From Paenalcaligenes sp052103955 (GTDB taxonomy: Bacteria; Pseudomonadota; Gammaproteobacteria; Burkholderiales; Burkholderiaceae_B), in the NCBI GenBank assembly GCA_052103955.1, contig JBQELO010000002.1, positions 313,091 through 377,090 of the forward strand: a DNA stretch of 64,000 nucleotides, given 5' to 3'. Positions 26,261-34,162 of the stretch are shown piece by piece. Below the pieces are notes generated by a model, which saw only the letters and a program-made list of their open reading frames with translations, had not been told where the DNA came from and ran no database searches. Numbering within the stretch: position 1 is the first letter of the stretch; the number at the start of each line of letters is the position of its first letter. The position numbers were made by a program, and so were the translations under genes.

Positions 26261-28501
26261 TTATTCCCAGCGATAGGTGGCACTGAACATATAAGAACGT
26301 CCGGGAGCGACGTTTGCAAACACCCCTACGTGCGATGCATCATACAGCGCATTGTTAGACAGGTTATTCGCATTGAACTGCAACGACAAACTCTTACTTA
26401 CGTCATACTGCAACATCGCGTCGTAACGGAAGTAGCTTGGCAGCTCTAAGGTGTTGGCATCGTCTACGTAACGCTTGCCCAAGTAGGTCACACCACCGCC
26501 CAGCGTTAGCTCAGGCAGGATTTTGTAGGTGGTCCACAAGCTGGCACTGTGACGCGCGATGAACTTCATTTGGTTACCGTCGTAGACGTTATTGCCGTTA
26601 CGGTAGCTTTTGATTTTAGGTGCCAAGTAGGTGTAGCCTGTCCACACATTCCAACGTGGGGTGATCGCACCTGAAGCCCCAAACTCTACCCCACGTACAC
26701 GGTTGCTACCGTTAAGCGTGACGTCGCCCGTTAATGGGTCGGTCGTACGTGCATCGGTTTTGTGGGTTTCAAAGTAAGCACCAGTCAACGACAAGCGCTC
26801 ATCGAACACATCCCACTTGGTACCGATTTCCCAGCTGTAGCTTTTCTCGGGCTTCATATCACGCACAGAGGCCGAACCACCTACACCATCGGCACCGCCA
26901 CCTTGACCCAAATTTTCGCCGGCGGGGTTGGAGGAGGTGGCATATGACACGTAGATACTGCCGTTTTCAGCAGGCTTGTACACCGCGCCCAGTTGGTAGT
27001 TCCAGAAGTCATCCTTACGTTTCAACTTCATGTTGTCTACCGTGAAGCTTTCACGACGTAGGCCCAAGTTCAGCAAAAACTGTTCGCTAAGCTCAATGGT
27101 GTCCATGAAGTAGATGGAACGCGTTTTAATGTAGCCATCTTGGGTCTTAGGACCATAAGTCAGGTTGAACTTGTATGGCTTGTTGGGGTCTGGGTTCCAC
27201 AAATTGTCAGTATCGGTTGCGGGCAAACCGCCTACCGCACGACTAAAGACTTTTTCGTAGGTAAATTCCACCCCAGCGCTGTACGAGTGCTTTAACGAAC
27301 CTGTGCTAAACGTGCCGTACAAGTCGGTTTGGTTTTGAATCGCCGTGTTGTAACGCCAGCGAGCCCGGTTATCGCGCTTAAACTGCGCGTCTGGGCCTTC
27401 GGTAGAGCATGGTGGGCCTGAATTCGCCTTGCAGTTATCAAAGCTAGGACGCGTCATTAAGTAGTCGTTTAGCGACTCAGAATGGCGGGTAATGTTGCGG
27501 AATTGGGCTTGCTCGGAAAAGTCATGCTCGAACAACATCGTCGAGGTTTTCATGGTGTTGTTACGGAAGTCCGCATTCAAACGCCCATAAAAGTTCTCGC
27601 GATCTACGTTCGGTGGGGTGTCCCTATCGTTAGCAGCATTCGCAAAAGGAATACCCAAGTCCGGCGTATCTTTGTTTTTCAGCTCCGAATACGACAGTGT
27701 TAAACGGGTAGGGGTGCCCAAACCAAAAGCAATAGAAGGTGCCACACCAAAACGATCAATTTCGGGGCCGCCACGACCGGGTACATCACCGCCCATTTTC
27801 ATCACGTTTAAACGGATGGCAACGGTATCGCCCACAGGCATGTTCACGTCTGCTGTAGTACGCCATTGGTCGGCATTACCAAAGCCTGCGCTCAGTTCAG
27901 CAAAGGGTTCTAGCTTAGGCGCTTTGGTGGTTAAGTTAATGCTACCGCCGGTGCCCCCACGACCCGTGTAGGCCGAACTAGCACCCTTGATCACTTCCAC
28001 GGCTTCCAAGTTGAAGGTTTCATGCGAACCACGTGCGTAGTCGCGCAAACCATCAATGAAAATATCGGTACTGGCTTCATAACCACGAATAAAAGGGCGG
28101 TCGCCTACCGGGGTACCACCTTCACCAGAACCCAAGGTAATACCTGGGGTGGTGCGCAATACGTCTTGCAACGAGGTTGCGCCACGGTCTTTCATTTGCT
28201 GCTCTGTAATCACATTCACCGTGCGAGGTGTATCCAATAACGGCGCTGTGAATTTAGGACTAGAAAGCTTGCTGGGTGTTTGATAGGTGTCGTTTGGCAC
28301 TTCACCCATCACTCGAATTTCTTGTAATACCGCAGGCTCAGCCGTAGTGCTTCGGTTTTCTTCTGCCTGTGCGGGTGCCATAGCAGCCATTGCACCGGCC
28401 AATACCACCGTACCAAAAGCGGGCTTGAAACTGTCCATGGACAAAACGGTTGTCCCCTCCAACGCTTTATCCTGCTGCGTCGACGCGTAAGTGCTTAACA
28501 C
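26261..28501 (-). CDS. fiu: TonB-dependent catecholate siderophore receptor (Fiu/PiuA type)
   Basis: This outer-membrane receptor of about 746 residues has a plug domain (SLQDVLRTTPGITLGSGEGG, FIRGYEASTDIFIDGLRD, EAVEVIKGASSAYTGRGGTG) and a 22-strand barrel ending in the terminal aromatic signature FSATYRWE. It aligns by eye with E. coli Fiu, for example IDRFGVAPSIAFGLGTPTRL. The chosen start is GTG 28501, eight bases after AGGAG. The first ATG that directly begins a signal peptide (MDSFKPAFGTVVLAGAMAA) is at 28438 and is a fair alternative; the ATG at 28651 is unlikely. It imports ferric catecholates, with energy from TonB. It heads the operon with piuC, and a two-component pair is divergent from it. 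Confidence 0.88.
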   Translation of the reverse strand: MLSTYASTQQDKALEGTTVLSMDSFKPAFGTVVLAGAMAAMAPAQAEENRSTTAEPAVLQEIRVMGEVPNDTYQTPSKLSSPKFTAPLLDTPRTVNVITEQQMKDRGATSLQDVLRTTPGITLGSGEGGTPVGDRPFIRGYEASTDIFIDGLRDYARGSHETFNLEAVEVIKGASSAYTGRGGTGGSINLTTKAPKLEPFAELSAGFGNADQWRTTADVNMPVGDTVAIRLNVMKMGGDVPGRGGPEIDRFGVAPSIAFGLGTPTRLTLSYSELKNKDTPDLGIPFANAANDRDTPPNVDRENFYGRLNADFRNNTMKTSTMLFEHDFSEQAQFRNITRHSESLNDYLMTRPSFDNCKANSGPPCSTEGPDAQFKRDNRARWRYNTAIQNQTDLYGTFSTGSLKHSYSAGVEFTYEKVFSRAVGGLPATDTDNLWNPDPNKPYKFNLTYGPKTQDGYIKTRSIYFMDTIELSEQFLLNLGLRRESFTVDNMKLKRKDDFWNYQLGAVYKPAENGSIYVSYATSSNPAGENLGQGGGADGVGGSASVRDMKPEKSYSWEIGTKWDVFDERLSLTGAYFETHKTDARTTDPLTGDVTLNGSNRVRGVEFGASGAITPRWNVWTGYTYLAPKIKSYRNGNNVYDGNQMKFIARHSASLWTTYKILPELTLGGGVTYLGKRYVDDANTLELPSYFRYDAMLQYDVSKSLSLQFNANNLSNNALYDASHVGVFANVAPGRSYMFSATYRWE

Positions 28502-28771
28502 GTACCTCTCTCCTGAAATAAAAAAGGGCCAACCCTTACGCCGACGTTTTTCGCCCTGTAAAAGCCGCCTATCAAAACAAATGAGACTTGTTCTTATTTC
28601 AGAATAAAGAGGAGATCGTGAAGTTTTCGTCAATAAATGGCTGATACGCAATAAAACAAAATAACAATCAATCTTATTTATAATTCGATGATAATTTCAC
28701 GCAAGCTCTGCTACCCTAAATGTCTGCGCCTGCCTGAAACGCCTTCAGGATGCCGCCAGAGGTTCTTCCTC
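28502..28771. promoter_or_regulatory. Divergent promoter region of the receptor and regulator operons
   Basis: This region lies between the receptor gene (left) and the response-regulator gene (right). It is AT-rich with several Fur-box-like or palindromic stretches (for example ACAAATGAGACTTGT near 28578), none close enough to consensus to assign. Near the receptor, the minus strand forms AAGGGTTGGCCCTT followed by TTTT, a possible leader attenuator 25-30 bases before the ribosome site. Confidence 0.4.
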
Positions 28772-29479
28772 ATGAATGACAAAAAACACCCTATCCCCTA
28801 TACCGTACTGATCGTCGAAGACGAATCAGTGATTGCCGAGAACATTCTTCTAACCCTAGAGGCCGAAGGCTTTACTGCCGACATCTCTAGAGACGCACCG
28901 TCGGCGCTGCATCGCCTAGAGCAAGGAAACTATGACCTAGTGCTGTTAGATATAGGCCTACCCGGTATGGACGGCTTAAGCATGCTGCAAAAAATGCGCC
29001 GCAAACTTAGCCTCTCTACTCCTGTACTGTTGCTAACGGCTAGAGCCACCTTAGAAGACAAGCTGCAAGGCTTTGCCTGCGGTGCCGACGACTACCTAAC
29101 GAAGCCCTTTGCGTTAGAAGAAGTACTGGTGCGTGCCCAAGCCCTGATACGCCGATCACGACAACTGTGTGATACCGCGTTTTCATTGCAGTACGGCCCG
29201 CTGTGCTATCTGGTGGCCGACCAAAGCCTTTCTATTAATGGCGAAACCATTAAGCTGCCGCGCAAATGCCTGATGATTCTGGAAATGTTGATGCGTTATT
29301 CAGGCCGCATCGTGCCACGTCAAAAATTGGAAGAATACTTATGGCAGGGTGAGCCTCCATCGTCCGAGGCCCTTCGCAGTCAACTGCATTTACTGCGTAA
29401 AACCCTGCAACAACACCACTATGAAGGCATAGAAACCGTGCATGGCATAGGCTGGCGGCTTACCTTGGATGCACCATGA
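28772..29479 (+). CDS. OmpR/PhoB-family response regulator of the siderophore receptor
   Basis: This 235-residue regulator is read from ATG 28772, with AGAGG nine bases upstream. A longer form from 28688 adds a leader unlike the family. The receiver shows VLIVEDESV, phospho-Asp in LVLLDIGLPGMDG, Thr in LLLTARA and Lys in YLTKPF. The winged-helix trans_reg_C domain spans about residues 135-230, with LRSQLHLLRKTL and GIGWRL. It is encoded divergently from the receptor operon and overlaps the kinase gene by 4 bp, the arrangement of PirR/PirS or PfeR/PfeS in Pseudomonas. Activation of the receptor gene upon siderophore sensing is inferred. Confidence 0.88.
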   Translation: MNDKKHPIPYTVLIVEDESVIAENILLTLEAEGFTADISRDAPSALHRLEQGNYDLVLLDIGLPGMDGLSMLQKMRRKLSLSTPVLLLTARATLEDKLQGFACGADDYLTKPFALEEVLVRAQALIRRSRQLCDTAFSLQYGPLCYLVADQSLSINGETIKLPRKCLMILEMLMRYSGRIVPRQKLEEYLWQGEPPSSEALRSQLHLLRKTLQQHHYEGIETVHGIGWRLTLDAP

Positions 29480-30816
29480 AATTGCGCCGTTCGCTATCTG
29501 GACGCATCACCCTCGTACTGACGCTGTTAATTTTTCTGGCGGTTAGCCTATCGGCGGTGGTCACCTACGCCATCTACACCACGCTAGAAGAAAACATGTT
29601 GGACACCTTGGTGCAAACCGAGTCCAAACGTATTGCTGTGCGAGTATCGCGATTTGGCGATCACTGGCAACAACCGTTTGAACGCGACATGGGGCCCTCC
29701 ATGTACGCATGGGGAGAGACCGATGCCATGCTCGCCCCCAGCATGCCTGAAGAACTACGCGACCTGCCGCTAGGGTTACATTACATAGACAAAGGCAACA
29801 CAGGCTGGCATGTACAAGTGGCCAATGTAATGGATGGCCGTTTGTATGTACTGTATGACTCGGTAGTGTTGGTAGAGCAATCCCGACACTTTGCGTTGGC
29901 CTTAGCGGGGATTGTGCTGTTTTGCACCTTATTAGCCCTGTTTTTCAGCAAAGCCATTGCTCGCTGGCTAGTCACCCCCATCAATACACTGACCGAACGG
30001 CTGATACGCTGGTTACCCAGCGGCTACCAAAGTGCCATCCCGCACACCGACGAAGTGGTCCGCTTGATGGAAATCTTCAATAGGGCGCAAGACCAAGTGG
30101 ATGCCACCATTGCCAATCAGCGTGAATTCACCGCCAATCTACACCATGAAATACGCACGCCCTTAAGCATTATTCGCAGCGATGCCGAACTGATGCTGCG
30201 CCATAACTTGGTGTCAGAAGCCGAGCGCCCACGACTACAGCGCATTGTGCATGCCGTGCAAGACATCAAACAATCGCTGGAAAGCACCTATAGCCTGTGC
30301 CATGCCGGTAATGCCGATACACACGAAACCGTGTCCCTGTACGACTGCCTGCAAGATGCCATGGAAGTGCTGTATCAAGACGCCGCCCAAGCGGGTCTGC
30401 ACATTAAAAACCTGATTGATAACACGCACCACGAGCAGCTCAATCACCATGCGCTGATGACCGTCATGCGCAATATTTTGCGCAACGCCATTTCGCATGC
30501 CGCCCCCGCCACGCTCACCATAGAATCTATTCCCAACGGCCTGAACTTTACCGATGATGGTCCAGGTATTGCCTCGGAAGAACAAGCCTCGGTGTTTGAG
30601 CGCTATTTCAGTCACCGACGCACCGACCAACGCACAACGATTACCAACGCCTCCCCATCAGACGAGCTAGAAAACCAAGCAGGCTTAGGATTAGCCATCG
30701 CTAAACGGGTATGTCAGATGCAGTCGTGGCAATTGGAGGTGACTTCCCCCGTTCAGGACGGCCATGGCACGTGTTTTACCTTGCGTTTTCACAGTCAGCC
30801 ACACAAAGCAGCATAA
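29476..30816 (+). CDS. Sensor histidine kinase partner
   Basis: This 446-residue membrane kinase has helix 1 at about residues 10-33, a periplasmic sensing region of about 110 residues, and helix 2 at about 135-160 (ALALAGIVLFCTLLALFF), followed by a HAMP-like linker. The HisKA box is FTANLHHEIRTPLSIIRSDA. The HATPase_c domain has N box MRNILRNAISHA, G1 FTDDGPGI and G2 QAGLGLAIAKRV. The short periplasmic domain and linkage to a catecholate receptor suggest it senses ferric siderophore or another periplasmic cue. It overlaps the response-regulator stop by 4 bp. Confidence 0.88.
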   Translation: MKLRRSLSGRITLVLTLLIFLAVSLSAVVTYAIYTTLEENMLDTLVQTESKRIAVRVSRFGDHWQQPFERDMGPSMYAWGETDAMLAPSMPEELRDLPLGLHYIDKGNTGWHVQVANVMDGRLYVLYDSVVLVEQSRHFALALAGIVLFCTLLALFFSKAIARWLVTPINTLTERLIRWLPSGYQSAIPHTDEVVRLMEIFNRAQDQVDATIANQREFTANLHHEIRTPLSIIRSDAELMLRHNLVSEAERPRLQRIVHAVQDIKQSLESTYSLCHAGNADTHETVSLYDCLQDAMEVLYQDAAQAGLHIKNLIDNTHHEQLNHHALMTVMRNILRNAISHAAPATLTIESIPNGLNFTDDGPGIASEEQASVFERYFSHRRTDQRTTITNASPSDELENQAGLGLAIAKRVCQMQSWQLEVTSPVQDGHGTCFTLRFHSQPHKAA

Positions 30817-30906
30817 AAACCGCTGTGAACTAGCGAGGCCGTCACCATTCTGCTCAGTTTGGAATACACTAAAGGATTGTTTATTACCTCTTAGCAGAGC
30901 TTTGAC

Positions 30907-32013
30907 ATGAATACCGAATCCGCTCAGCCATCGCTGGCCTTTAGTATCAATCGTTCTACTCATCCACGTTCCGCGGAAGAGCGCGCCACCATTCTGGCTA
31001 AACCGGGTTTTGGTCAGTACTTCACCGATCACATGGCTGCCATTGATTGGAGCGTAGAGCAAGGTTGGCACGATGCCCGCATTCAACCCTATGGCCCACT
31101 GCAACTGGATCCAGCATCCTCGGTATTGCACTACGGTCAGGAAATTTTTGAAGGCCTAAAAGCCTACCGTCACGCGGATGGTTCTATCTGGACATTCCGC
31201 CCAGAAGCCAACGCCGCACGTCTGCAACGCTCGGCTAGCCGTTTGGCCCTGCCACAGCTACCTACAGACCTGTTCGTAGAGTCCATTAAGCAACTGGTAA
31301 AAACAGACGCTGACTGGGTACCTTCTGCACCCGAAACCAGCCTGTACCTGCGTCCATTCAGCATTGCTAACGAAAGCTTCCTAGGCGTACGTGCAGCTCA
31401 ACGCGCGGCCTACTACGTGATTGCCAGCCCAGCCGGAGCGTACTTTGCCAAAGGCGTAGCGCCTGTGTCTATCTGGTTGTCCACCGAACTGAACCGTGCA
31501 GGCCGTGGCGGTACCGGTGCAGCGAAGTGTGGCGGTAACTACGCTGCATCCTTGGTGCCACAACAAGAAGCCAGCGACAACGGTTGTTCACAAGTACTGT
31601 TCTTGGATTCTGTAGAAGGCAAATACTTGGAAGAACTGGGCGGCATGAACCTGTTCTTGGTACGCAAAGACGGCAGCCTGCTGACCCCAGCACTGTCTGG
31701 CAGCATCTTGGAAGGTATTACCCGCGCCAGCATCATCCAACTGGCCCGTGATCGCGGCCACGAGGTTGACGAGCGTCGTATCACCGTTGAAGAATGGCGC
31801 GAAGGCGTTGCTTCCGGTGATATCGTCGAAGCCTTTGCATGTGGTACAGCCGCTGTGGTGACCCCTATTGGTCAACTGAAAGGCCATGACTTCGCTATCG
31901 GCAACCCCGATGCCCCTGCTGGCAAAATCACTATGGAACTGCGTCAAGCACTGACCGATCTACAATACGGTCGTGCTCCAGATCCACACGGTTGGTTAGT
32001 ACGTTTGGTGTAA
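30907..32013 (+). CDS. ilvE: Branched-chain amino acid aminotransferase
   Basis: This 368-residue fold-type IV PLP aminotransferase is of the longer BCAT form. Motifs are HYGQEIFEGLKAYRHADG, YLRPFSIANESFLGVR, the PLP-lysine region GGTGAAKCGGNYAASL, EELGGMNLFLV and EAFACGTAAVVTPIG. It catalyses the last step of valine, leucine and isoleucine synthesis and the first of their degradation. It stands alone with its own promoter region of 90 bp and a strong terminator after it. The start has weak upstream purine (AGCAGAGC), and no better Met is available. Confidence 0.94.
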   Translation: MNTESAQPSLAFSINRSTHPRSAEERATILAKPGFGQYFTDHMAAIDWSVEQGWHDARIQPYGPLQLDPASSVLHYGQEIFEGLKAYRHADGSIWTFRPEANAARLQRSASRLALPQLPTDLFVESIKQLVKTDADWVPSAPETSLYLRPFSIANESFLGVRAAQRAAYYVIASPAGAYFAKGVAPVSIWLSTELNRAGRGGTGAAKCGGNYAASLVPQQEASDNGCSQVLFLDSVEGKYLEELGGMNLFLVRKDGSLLTPALSGSILEGITRASIIQLARDRGHEVDERRITVEEWREGVASGDIVEAFACGTAAVVTPIGQLKGHDFAIGNPDAPAGKITMELRQALTDLQYGRAPDPHGWLVRLV

Positions 32014-32032
32014 GTTTTTCACTAAGCGGTAG

Positions 32033-32063
32033 AAAAGCCCGATGCTTGCGTCGGGCTTTTTTT
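32033..32063 (+). terminator. Terminator of ilvE
   Basis: Perfect arms AAAAGCCCGA and TCGGGCTTTT with an 8-base loop and a seven-T tract, 20 bp after the ilvE stop. Confidence 0.9.
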
Positions 32064-32483
32064 ATGGTGCGACGACATCTTGCGTGAGAACTACTACTCA
32101 GAGTGAAGATGAGTGTTCCCTTATGTGATTGACTGCTCTCGCTGTGGGGACTTCTACGCGCCAACTATTGGCTGCCGTAGCCTAAGGCTGCGAAAGTATT
32201 TTTTAATTTGTAAACCAAATAAAAAAACACTTCCATCCGCCTTTCCTTCATTGCATGCCACGGTTTTTGCGTCGAGGATTGCTGTTAGTTGTGCATACTT
32301 CTGAGCAAAAAAGGCATGTGGTGCAACGCACGCTCTTCAAAACAGAAACACCCTCTCTCTGACTGACGATACATGAACCAGCTATCCTGCCGCGTAATAC
32401 CAAGGCACAAAAGATATAGCCTGATGTGCTGATACGTTGTCACATAAGAAAGGGCAGTAAATCTACCAATGACTAGAACTATC

Positions 32484-32549
32484 GGGGGGCGGAGTGAAAA
32501 TTTTTTTGATTTGGTGTCTCAAATCAAAAAAATTCTTCCGCAGTCCCCC
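32484..32549. repeat. Long imperfect palindrome
   Basis: The inner arms AATTTTTTTGATTT and AAATCAAAAAAATT are perfect around an 8-base centre GGTGTCTC. The outer arms GGGGG-CGGA and TCCG-CCCCC also pair with small bulges. The whole could fold into a stem of about 28 pairs. It lies in intergenic DNA about 97 bp from the panD stop. It has the look of a small repeat element or an RNA hairpin, but no second copy was seen in the window. Confidence 0.6.
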
Positions 32550-32595
32550 AGCATGTGCAACCTCTGTAGCCTCACCAGGCCAACGAGCACAATGA

Positions 32596-32623
32596 AAAAA
32601 CCCCTGCATCACTACAGGGGTTC
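32596..32623 (-). terminator. Terminator of panD
   Basis: Arms AACCCCTG (32599-32606) and CAGGGGTT (32615-32622) with an 8-base loop. On the minus strand they are followed by six T. Located about 25 bp past the panD stop. Confidence 0.88.
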
Positions 32624-32645
32624 ATTCACACGCGATTAGAACGCC

Positions 32646-33191
32646 CTAACGCGCAAACTGCGACAGATGGCAAGACAGCACATCAGCAATCGCATGATCG
32701 CTTAATCCACGTGCTTTAAGGTCAGCCGTAAGGGCAGCCACGTCCACATCCACCAGCGTACGTTGGTCAGAAGTAGGGCGATCGTTACGCACGATACGGA
32801 AATCAAAATCGCGCTCGGGCGTTTTACGTACCTCGTAGTGCATCACTTCATCAATCTGATTATCAGGCGTGAAGGTCAGCACGGTAGGGCGCAAATCGTA
32901 CAGCTCGGCCGTTTGCACGTACTCGGATGCACAAATAATGACTTGATCACCTTTTTGGCACGTACGCGCTGCCGCACCATTCAAAATGCAGCAACGTGAG
33001 CCAGGCTCGCCATAAATCACATAGGTAGAAATCCGCGCACCACTTTGCTTGTTCCAGATTTCCACGAACTCCATAGGAAAGATACCTGCTTGTTCGCAGA
33101 CTTCCGGATCCAAGGTAATGGAACCATGGTAGTTCAGATCCGCTCCGGTAATAGTGATACCGTGCAGCTTGGCGCGGACAACTTTTTTCAT
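32646..33191 (-). CDS. panD: Aspartate 1-decarboxylase with C-terminal extension
   Basis: This 181-residue protein has a PanD core in the first about 125 residues. The conserved Lys of RAKLHGI, the self-processing Gly-Ser of LNYHGSITLD (Ser becomes the pyruvoyl cofactor), VEIWNKQSGARISTYVI, GSRCCILNGAAA and GDQVIICASEYV are all visible. It makes beta-alanine from aspartate for pantothenate. The remaining 55 residues form a charged, probably helical tail (TADLKARGLSDHAIADVLSC) not found in the roughly 126-residue E. coli enzyme. The tail is in frame with no sign of a frameshift. Extended PanD proteins may be normal for some lineages. The gene stands alone with its own terminator. Confidence 0.86.
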   Translation of the reverse strand: MKKVVRAKLHGITITGADLNYHGSITLDPEVCEQAGIFPMEFVEIWNKQSGARISTYVIYGEPGSRCCILNGAAARTCQKGDQVIICASEYVQTAELYDLRPTVLTFTPDNQIDEVMHYEVRKTPERDFDFRIVRNDRPTSDQRTLVDVDVAALTADLKARGLSDHAIADVLSCHLSQFAR

Positions 33192-33318
33192 GGTAGTAAT
33201 GGGCTATCTAAAGGTAAAAAAATTGGTTTTCAACAGAAAGGGCCACAGGCCCCGTTGATTTATAAGCCATTTTACCCAATCTCTACGCAAATAGTGGCGT
33301 AGGAGTGGGAAAACCACG

Positions 33319-34020
33319 TTAGCCTTCTTCTACAAACTGCTGCACTTCAGCAGGAGTTAAGTAGCGGGACTCGCCTAGCTCTAGGCTATCGTCCAACGCC
33401 AACGAACCAATACGCTCACGGTGCAAGGTCAGGACTAGGTTCCCCAACGAGGCAAACATGCGTTTAACTTGGTGGTATTTGCCTTCCTGAATTGTGAGTC
33501 GCGCGGTGCGCTCATCAATGCGTTCTAACACCGCAGGCAGGGTAGGTTTGTCTTCGCCGTTTAACAAAATACCGGCTTGAAATAGGGCTTCGGCATTGTC
33601 CGGCAACGGCTCGGCCAAGGTCGCTACATAAACCTTATCGCACTGGTGGCGTGGCGAAATAATACGGTGCGTCCACTGACCATCATCGGTGATTAGAATC
33701 AGCCCTGTGGTGTCCACATCCAACCTACCTACGGTGTGCAAACGGTCGCGTTTCTCAATATCTAACAGCGTCATCACAGACGGGTAAGCACTATTTTTAA
33801 GGCTGCACTCATAACCCGCTGGCTTATTCAGCATCAGGTAGCGCAAGCCAATCAGCTCAAGCACATCGTCTTCCCACTTAACGACGTCACCCTCTTGTAC
33901 AACGTGGGTACCTTTAGTCACCACCTCGTCGTTAACCGTGACTTCCCCGCTTTTAAGCACTTTACGTGCATCCGAGCGACTTAGGTCGGTGCTTTCACCA
34001 AGAAACTTGTCTAAGCGCAT
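33319..34020 (-). CDS. rsuA: 16S rRNA pseudouridine(516) synthase RsuA
   Basis: This 233-residue enzyme is read from ATG 34020 (MRLDKFLGESTDLSRSDARK), which begins the S4 RNA-binding domain exactly as in RsuA. The frame extends 29 codons further up without family likeness. The catalytic aspartate lies in HTVGRLDVDTTGLILITDDG, followed by KVYVATL and the C-terminal EGKYHQVKRMFASLGN loop. It converts U516 of 16S rRNA to pseudouridine. RluB/RluE/RluF are related, but length and the compact S4 domain favour RsuA. It lies downstream of gyrB, separated by a terminator. Confidence 0.88.
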   Translation of the reverse strand: MRLDKFLGESTDLSRSDARKVLKSGEVTVNDEVVTKGTHVVQEGDVVKWEDDVLELIGLRYLMLNKPAGYECSLKNSAYPSVMTLLDIEKRDRLHTVGRLDVDTTGLILITDDGQWTHRIISPRHQCDKVYVATLAEPLPDNAEALFQAGILLNGEDKPTLPAVLERIDERTARLTIQEGKYHQVKRMFASLGNLVLTLHRERIGSLALDDSLELGESRYLTPAEVQQFVEEG

Positions 34021-34110
34021 TCCATTTCCAAACAAAGCGTTGTTAGTAATTTTCTGTTTTTTGAACTGTGTCCATCTTAACAACGAAATGGGTTCAACAC
34101 AGGGCAAAGA

Positions 34111-34142
34111 AAAAGCGGACTAACAAAACGTAGTCCGCTTTT
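34111..34142 (-). terminator. Terminator of gyrB
   Basis: Perfect 12-bp arms AAAAGCGGACTA and TAGTCCGCTTTT with an 8-base loop, just past the gyrB stop. A T run follows on the minus strand. Confidence 0.9.
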
Positions 34143-34162
34143 ATTCAAGCTTCACTGACGCA

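Larger units (their letters stand above)
32014..32645. other. 632-bp intergenic region between ilvE and panD
   Basis: No convincing gene is present. It contains the ilvE terminator at its left end and the panD terminator at its right end, which leaves about 525 bp unexplained in between. That part is AT-rich with T/A homopolymers. It includes a long imperfect palindrome at 32484-32549. A 63-codon frame at 32113-32304 lacks a ribosome site and family likeness. Confidence 0.6.

Noticed and set aside
28570..28690. Possible Fur boxes upstream of the siderophore receptor
   Set aside because: Several AT-rich half-palindromes exist, but none matches the Fur consensus well enough to assign by eye.
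32113..32304. 63-codon frame in the ilvE-panD gap
   Set aside because: No ribosome-binding site, poor composition, and it lies just after a strong terminator.
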